From positions 1-44,263 of the forward strand of contig CAJTXU010000024.1 of the NCBI GenBank assembly GCA_910584125.1: a DNA stretch of 44,263 nt, read 5' to 3'. This document shows, one piece after another, positions 40,654-44,263 of this stretch. The DNA comes from an uncultured Muribaculaceae bacterium (GTDB lineage: Bacteria; Bacteroidota; Bacteroidia; Bacteroidales; Muribaculaceae). A model generated the notes under the pieces. It did no database searches, was not told where the DNA came from, and saw nothing but the letters and a program-made list of their open reading frames with translations. Both the position numbers and the translations under genes were made by a program. The first letter of the stretch is position 1. Each line of letters opens with the position of its first letter.

Positions 40654-41115
40654 ATGAGTGTTTACGATAAATTGAAGCCGCGCGATCCCAACGTCGCGGG
40701 CGTCGGCGACAAACCGCTCGACGCTCAGTACACGCCCGACCGTATCGACAGTATCGGGCCCGATGACATATTCGTTTTCGGCAGTAACCTTGACGGATAC
40801 CATGCAGGAGGCGCGGCTCGCGTCGCGCTCAACCGGTTCGGAGCTATTCTCGGCCAAGGTGTCGGCCTGCAGGGAAACAGTTACGCCATCCCGACCATGC
40901 ACGGCGGAGTCGAGGCCATCCGGCCATACGTCGATGAGTTCATCGACTTCGCGAAGGAGCATCCCGAACTGACGTTCTACGTCACCAAGATTGGTTGCGG
41001 CATAGCCGGCTTCACCTTTGGGGAGATAGCCCCGCTGTTCGCCTCAGCCGTCGGGTTACCGAACATCCGCCTCCCTCGGGAATTCGTTGAAATAATAAGA
41101 GAATCCGAATCCTGA
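40654..41115 (+). CDS. Macro-like A1S_2505-type protein
   Basis: 153 aa. DDIFVFGSNLDGYHAGGAAR then FGAILGQGVGLQGNSYAIPT and VTKIGCGIAGFTFGEIAPLF follow the motif order of the A1S_2505 family of phage-related non-structural proteins, which has macro-domain character (glycine-rich loop after the FGSN strand, IGCGIAG loop). Macro domains bind ADP-ribose or related ligands; whether this one does is inference. Leader is A/T-rich with ATATTTTG about 10 bases before the ATG. Confidence 0.7.
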   Translation: MSVYDKLKPRDPNVAGVGDKPLDAQYTPDRIDSIGPDDIFVFGSNLDGYHAGGAARVALNRFGAILGQGVGLQGNSYAIPTMHGGVEAIRPYVDEFIDFAKEHPELTFYVTKIGCGIAGFTFGEIAPLFASAVGLPNIRLPREFVEIIRESES

Positions 41116-41167
41116 ACCACCGGTTAAAAATGCGGTTTTGAATACGAAACGTTAAATTTCAATTTTA

Positions 41168-41247
41168 ACGGGTTTGTGTGGCATGAATCCACTGCTGTCC
41201 TGATTAAGATTTTTTCAGTGGGTTATTCGGTTCGCACCCGTTTTTTT
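41168..41247 (+). terminator. Possible terminator before the hairpin element
   Basis: ACGGG near 41168 and CCCGTTTTTTT at 41237-41247 could form a stem with an inner CCACTG/CAGTGG pair, ending in seven Ts. The loop is long, so this is tentative. The stretch 41116-41247 contains no gene. Confidence 0.3.
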
Positions 41248-41435
41248 AAGTAGGTGGTCAGATTAAACGCATACCAGATGCGCAGCTGTTTTGGAGCCGA
41301 TTTGGCTCTTGAACGAAGGAGTGATGCGGGCATCACGACTGAGAGAAAGAGCCAAAGCGGCTCCAAAACGGCAAGCAGATGGTGTGCGAGATATCAACAA
41401 ATATTCTTCTATCGGTTTAATCTGACCACCTACTT
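41248..41435. mobile_element. 188-bp MITE-like long hairpin
   Basis: Perfect 21-bp terminal inverted repeats (41248-41268, beginning AAGTAGGTGGTCAGATTA, and 41415-41435). Inside, a second inverted pair of 23 bp with one mismatch (41288-41310 and 41347-41369, GTTTTGGAGCCG...), and a tip GTGATGC/GCATCAC at 41321-41336. The whole element folds into one interrupted hairpin. No coding capacity; target-site duplication not obvious. Confidence 0.7.
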
Positions 41436-41437
41436 AT

Positions 41438-41445
41438 TAATTTTG
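41438..41445 (+). promoter_or_regulatory. -7 element of the FKBP gene
   Basis: TAATTTTG matches TAnnTTTG and ends 9 bases before the ATG at 41455, directly beside the hairpin element's right end; a -33 region would fall inside the element. Confidence 0.5.
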
Positions 41446-41454
41446 TGCATACTT

Positions 41455-41853
41455 ATGGCAAAACAGGAATACATAGAGCGCAACTCGCGGTGGTTGGTCG
41501 ACAAGGCGGCCGAGCCGGGAGTGCAGGGCATCGACAAGGGTGTGTGCTACAGGATTCTCAAGCAGGGGAACCCGAAGGCGGCGACTCCCGGCCGGGGGAG
41601 TGTAGTTACAGTGCATTATACGGGCCGGACCATCAACGGCCGCACGTTCGACAGCAGCCGGGGCTCGACGGCTCCGGCCTTCCGGCTCCGCGAGCTCATA
41701 CCGGGCTGGATCATTGCCCTGCAGCGGATGCATGTCGGCGACCGCTGGGAGGTATACATCCCGGCTGCGCAGGCATACGGCAAGCGTAGTCTGCCCGGCA
41801 TCCCGGCCGGCTCGACACTCGTTTTCGACATCGAGCTCCTGGCCGTCAACTGA
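41455..41853 (+). CDS. FKBP-type peptidyl-prolyl cis-trans isomerase
   Basis: 132 aa, MAKQEYIERNSRWLVDK. The frame is open 67 codons further upstream, but that part is the hairpin element, so the ATG after the -7 box is preferred. Core FKBP motifs: VTVHYTGRTINGRTFDSS, FRLRELIPGWIIALQRM and AYGKRSLPGIPAGSTLVFDIELL, which cover the active-site Tyr, Asp, Trp and Phe positions. No signal peptide, so cytoplasmic in this form. Role: proline isomerisation in folding. Confidence 0.93.
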   Translation: MAKQEYIERNSRWLVDKAAEPGVQGIDKGVCYRILKQGNPKAATPGRGSVVTVHYTGRTINGRTFDSSRGSTAPAFRLRELIPGWIIALQRMHVGDRWEVYIPAAQAYGKRSLPGIPAGSTLVFDIELLAVN

Positions 41854-41865
41854 TATCGCCCGAGT

Positions 41866-42372
41866 TTACCGGTTGACGGCGGCGGGGGTCCAGTTGGTGA
41901 GGAAGCGGATGAGCTTGTCGCGGTCGTAGCCTTCGCCTGATTCGAGCAGCGAGCTGTCCTGGATGTGCAGCACGTTGCCCTTGGCGTCGAGCACCACCAG
42001 TACCGGGAAACCGAACCTCTCGGGGTGTCCGAGCTTGCCAAGCAACGCCTCGTCGGCCGCTTTCCGTTCGGGCGAGTTGTCGCGGGGGTTGTAGTTGACG
42101 TGCAGGTATATGAAATTACGGTCCACCAGTTCGCGGATCTCGGCGTCGGCGTCGATGAAGGCGGCAAGCCTCAGACACCACTTGCACCAGTTGCCGCCTA
42201 CCTGACAGATCACAAAGCGGCCGTCGTCGGCCGCCTGTGCCTGTGCGGCCGCAATCTGCGCGGTGCGGTCGGCCGTTTCGTCATACACCCTCTTCAGCGG
42301 GGCCTGCTGCGCGAGCGCGGCGGCGGCTATCGCCACCACGCACATCAATGTCATTATCCTTTTCATCTTCAT
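41866..42372 (-). CDS. Exported thioredoxin-like protein
   Basis: 168 aa from MKMKRIMTLMCVVAIAAAAL, a signal peptide ending near ALAQQ; the frame has eight more codons upstream (MMNNEEDR), less suited to a signal peptide. Thioredoxin fold with NWCKWCLRL (CxxC), FIYLHVNYNPRD and FGFPVLVVLDAKGNVL (cis-Pro strand), of the DUF255/thioredoxin-7-like type. Probably a periplasmic disulfide or redox protein. Convergent with the FKBP gene, 12 bases between stops. Confidence 0.88.
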   Translation of the reverse strand: MKMKRIMTLMCVVAIAAAALAQQAPLKRVYDETADRTAQIAAAQAQAADDGRFVICQVGGNWCKWCLRLAAFIDADAEIRELVDRNFIYLHVNYNPRDNSPERKAADEALLGKLGHPERFGFPVLVVLDAKGNVLHIQDSSLLESGEGYDRDKLIRFLTNWTPAAVNR

Positions 42373-42530
42373 TCTGTCTTCTTCATTATTCATCAATGTC
42401 TGGCGTCTGACGTGACTCCGGGCATTTATAGAACGGCGCGAGGCTTAAAAATTGTCGTCGGCGGGCGCCAATTTGGAAGTCGGTAGGCCGTTTTTTGACC
42501 ATGGCGTCCTCGCGAATCGGAATTTTTTAT

Positions 42531-42538
42531 TAATTTTG
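42531..42538 (+). promoter_or_regulatory. -7 element of the 42570 gene
   Basis: TAATTTTG, 31 bases before the ATG; leader contains AAAAGGAAAGG. No TTTG box at consensus spacing. Confidence 0.45.
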
Positions 42539-42569
42539 TGGCAAAAGTCTCAAAAACAAAAGGAAAGGT

Positions 42570-43376
42570 ATGAAGAAACTTATCAAAGGCCTCATCATGG
42601 CCACAGTCGGTCTGCTGGCGTTGCCGCAGGCTTTCACCGTCACAGCCTACGGGCAGACGGCCAACCAGAAGAGACTCGTGTCGTACTCATCGTGCGATGC
42701 GGGGTCACCATCGACCGACGTAATCAAATACGACGCCAACGGTCGCGTGTCGGAGATACTGTCTGTCGGGGTGCGGACGGTCTACGACTGGAGCGGCTAC
42801 AGCCGCGGTCAGGTCAAAGGTGTCTTCAAAAGCTCGAAGACTACACTCCGGCAGACGTATACGCTCGACGCCAAGGGGCGCGTGGTCAAGGCGGAGGTAA
42901 GCAACGACAAGGGCCTGCTTTCTACCACAGAGTTCGGTTATGACGCCGCCGGCCGTCTTGTTTCCGTCAAGGACAGCGGAGACAAGGAGAAACTGGGTGC
43001 GATGCACAAGTCTCCTTCAGTGGCCAAGTTCATCTATGAGAACGGCGCGCTCAGACACATCAACGTCTCGTACACCGTGGCGGGACAGGACGATAACGTT
43101 CTGTACAAGAGCATCGAGAAGATCGCCAACAAAGGAGGCTGGACAATAATGGTGCAGCTGCTTCCCGAGATGACGACATTCTCGATAATGGAGGATCTCG
43201 CCATATTGAATCTCCTCGGCACGCCTGTCGCCGAGCTGCCGATGTCGGTGACCTATGTGACCGATGACGACGGGGGATACTCCCAGGATCTCAAGATAAA
43301 ATGGACGCTCGATTCGGACGGTTATCCGCAGCAGCTGAGCGTCGACGGTGAAGCCGCCACATTCATCTGGGAATAA
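42570..43376 (+). CDS. Exported protein with YD-repeat-like strands
   Basis: 268 aa. MKKLIKGLIMATVGLLALPQ is a signal peptide, cleaved around TAYGQ. The mature part contains YDANGRVSEI, LDAKGRVVKAE and YDAAGRLVSVKD, spaced like degenerate Rhs/YD beta-strand repeats, then a C-terminal domain ending AATFIWE. Bacteroidota export many short proteins of this build (DUF4595-like); a lipoprotein Cys is not present, so it is periplasmic or secreted. Function unknown. Confidence 0.75.
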   Translation: MKKLIKGLIMATVGLLALPQAFTVTAYGQTANQKRLVSYSSCDAGSPSTDVIKYDANGRVSEILSVGVRTVYDWSGYSRGQVKGVFKSSKTTLRQTYTLDAKGRVVKAEVSNDKGLLSTTEFGYDAAGRLVSVKDSGDKEKLGAMHKSPSVAKFIYENGALRHINVSYTVAGQDDNVLYKSIEKIANKGGWTIMVQLLPEMTTFSIMEDLAILNLLGTPVAELPMSVTYVTDDDGGYSQDLKIKWTLDSDGYPQQLSVDGEAATFIWE

Positions 43377-43405
43377 TCCATTCCTCCGCACGGATACAGC
43401 AAACC

Positions 43406-43787
43406 GGAGCAGCGGCGTAGTTCCGTGTGGGACTAACCGAAGATTGACCGACAAACGGTAGGAATATTCGGAGAAATTGTTTAATTTCGCGGCATGAATG
43501 ACAAACCTGACCGTGACGGGGCCCGGGAGAAACTGCTTCAGTGGTATCAGAAAGTTGCCGATTGCACTCTGCGAGAAATCAAGTCAGCCCGTGATACCAT
43601 AAGGAATAAGGAGAGTGAGGTCTTGAATTATTTCATAAACAGGTCGACCAACGCAGCCGCAGAATCCCTCAACTCTAAAATCAAGAGCTTCCGCTCACAG
43701 TTACATGGAGTGTCAGACCTTCCCTTCTTTATGTTCCGTTTGTCGGTCATCTTCGGTTAGCCTCACACGGAACTGCGCCGCTGCCCC
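43406..43787 (+). mobile_element. Internally deleted ISAon1-type insertion sequence
   Basis: Terminal inverted repeats of about 52 bp (43406-43458 and 43736-43787) share GCAGCGGCG, AGTTCCGTGTG, CTAACCGAAGAT and GACCGACAAACGG with few differences. Between them only an 88-codon 3' end of the transposase remains, so the 382-bp element is a non-autonomous derivative. No clear target duplication in the flanks. Confidence 0.75.
43494..43760 (+). pseudogene. C-terminal fragment of ISAon1-type transposase
   Basis: 88 aa. KSARDTIRNKESEVLNYF, RSTNAAAESLNSKIKSFR and DLPFFMFRLSVIFG are the conserved C-terminus of this DDE transposase family, including the Glu of AAESLNSK. The start codon and Bacteroidota-like leader (TTTAATTTCGCGGC) are joined directly to the C-terminal part by an internal deletion. 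Its stop lies inside the right inverted repeat. Confidence 0.8.
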
Positions 43788-43862
43788 GTCTCGCGCACGG
43801 ATCGCGGGCGGCCGGGACGGACCGCCCCTCCATGCCGGAACGCGCACGGTCGCTGCAACTCG

Positions 43863-44005
43863 TTATGCCTCAAGAGCCAGCTTGATTCTGTTCTCTATAT
43901 CTATTGTCGGGTGGCGAATAATTTGTTGAGATGTCGTGTCTCAAGCGATTTCAGATAAGCATCCGGACGTTTTGCCTTGAAATAATACCACACGCATTGA
44001 ATCAT
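43863..44005 (-). pseudogene. Possible frameshifted small ORF
   Basis: The minus strand reads MIQCVWYYFKAKRPDAYLKS, then LETRHLNKLF before a stop at 43901; shifting one base continues as RHPTIDIENRIKLALEA with a stop at 43863. The two halves look like one short protein interrupted by a one-base change. Family not recognised. Confidence 0.35.
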
Positions 44006-44021
44006 ACGCAGGGATACGACA

Positions 44022-44263
44022 TCATAATGCCTCAATCACTGTCTCCGACAGACCTGTCATTTCCATTATTGTGGATATGGGGAAGCCGGCTTGCTTCATT
44101 TTGCGCGCGATCGCCTCGGCCTTTTCAGCCTCTCCTTCCGCACGTCCTTCCGCACGTCCTTCCGCTCGTCCTTCCGCTCGTCCTTCAGCACGTCCTTCGG
44201 CAAGACCTTTGGCCTTGGCTTTCTCCTCGGCGGTCTTCAGGACGGCATTGTAGTCTCGCGCCC
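44022..44263 (-). CDS. 3' end of an Rpn-type recombination-promoting nuclease
   Basis: Open through the right edge. The visible 80 codons read ARDYNAVLKTAEEKAKAKGL, then EGRA repeated, then AIARKMKQAGFPISTIMEMT and GLSETVIEAL. A charged EGRA repeat followed by a short HTH-like end is the standard C-terminus of Rpn/PD-(D/E)XK family putative transposases. The 12-bp DNA repeat (44145-44210) is slippage-prone. Confidence 0.7.
   Translation of the reverse strand, partial: ARDYNAVLKTAEEKAKAKGLAEGRAEGRAEGRAEGRAEGRAEGEAEKAEAIARKMKQAGFPISTIMEMTGLSETVIEAL

Overview
The window looks like a piece of a Bacteroidales chromosome, perhaps Muribaculaceae (the family is inference). It carries the virion-morphogenesis half of a prophage (about 1-33.5 kb) followed by bacterial accessory DNA (about 34-44 kb). 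Support for Bacteroidota comes from promoters of the TTTG-N20-TAnnTTTG type, an ISAon1-type transposase remnant, a DUF4143 ATPase, and a probable DUF3843-type protein.

Phage part. Nearly all genes are on the minus strand. From promoter-proximal to distal they are: two small internal-virion-like proteins (33.07-31.50 kb), one 6,927-residue polyvalent protein (31.50-10.72 kb), the portal (10.58-8.59 kb), a scaffold-like protein, a 55-residue copy of the capsid N-terminus, the major capsid protein, two neck-type or unknown proteins, a repeat-built tail fibre, and the start of another tail-type protein at the left edge. A plus-strand pair, a small 143-aa protein and the large terminase (6.07-8.62 kb), is inserted in opposite orientation between scaffold and portal. 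The content suggests a podovirus-like particle with a DNA ejectosome. No integrase, repressor, lysis gene or reverse transcriptase is visible here.

The giant protein joins recognisable modules in one reading frame: a protein-kinase fold of polyvalent proteins, a ParB/DdrB-like domain, a PBECR-type nuclease-like domain, a MutS domain-I-like segment, an N6-adenine methyltransferase with NPPF, a Strawberry-notch-type DEAH helicase, an HExxH metallopeptidase, an LPD3-like domain and a C-terminal LPD38-like membrane region. If it is packaged and ejected, it would deliver a complete host-takeover kit with the genome. Three protein-like ORFs (70, 72 and 157 codons) are nested in the same +1 frame inside its low-complexity linkers. 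In all three, the nested frame, not the giant frame, shows the high third-position G+C typical of the region.

Between the phage genes and the bacterial genes (33.5-34.1 kb) lies a non-coding, partly AT-rich stretch with two copies of an ACCAAACCGAA-type array, an inverted repeat and short tandem repeats. Next come a small unknown gene and the 3' remnant of an AlbA/AAA_4-type ATP-binding gene.

Bacterial part. An overlapping RNA ligase and HD-Pnk pair forms a nucleic-acid end-healing and sealing operon. It is followed by a DUF4143 ATPase (opposite strand) with a 3 x 33-bp repeat upstream, a probable DUF3843-type protein, an unknown protein, a macro-like A1S_2505-type protein, an FKBP peptidyl-prolyl isomerase preceded by a 188-bp hairpin element, an exported thioredoxin-like protein, an exported YD-repeat-like protein, an internally deleted IS, a small broken ORF and the 3' end of an Rpn-type nuclease gene.
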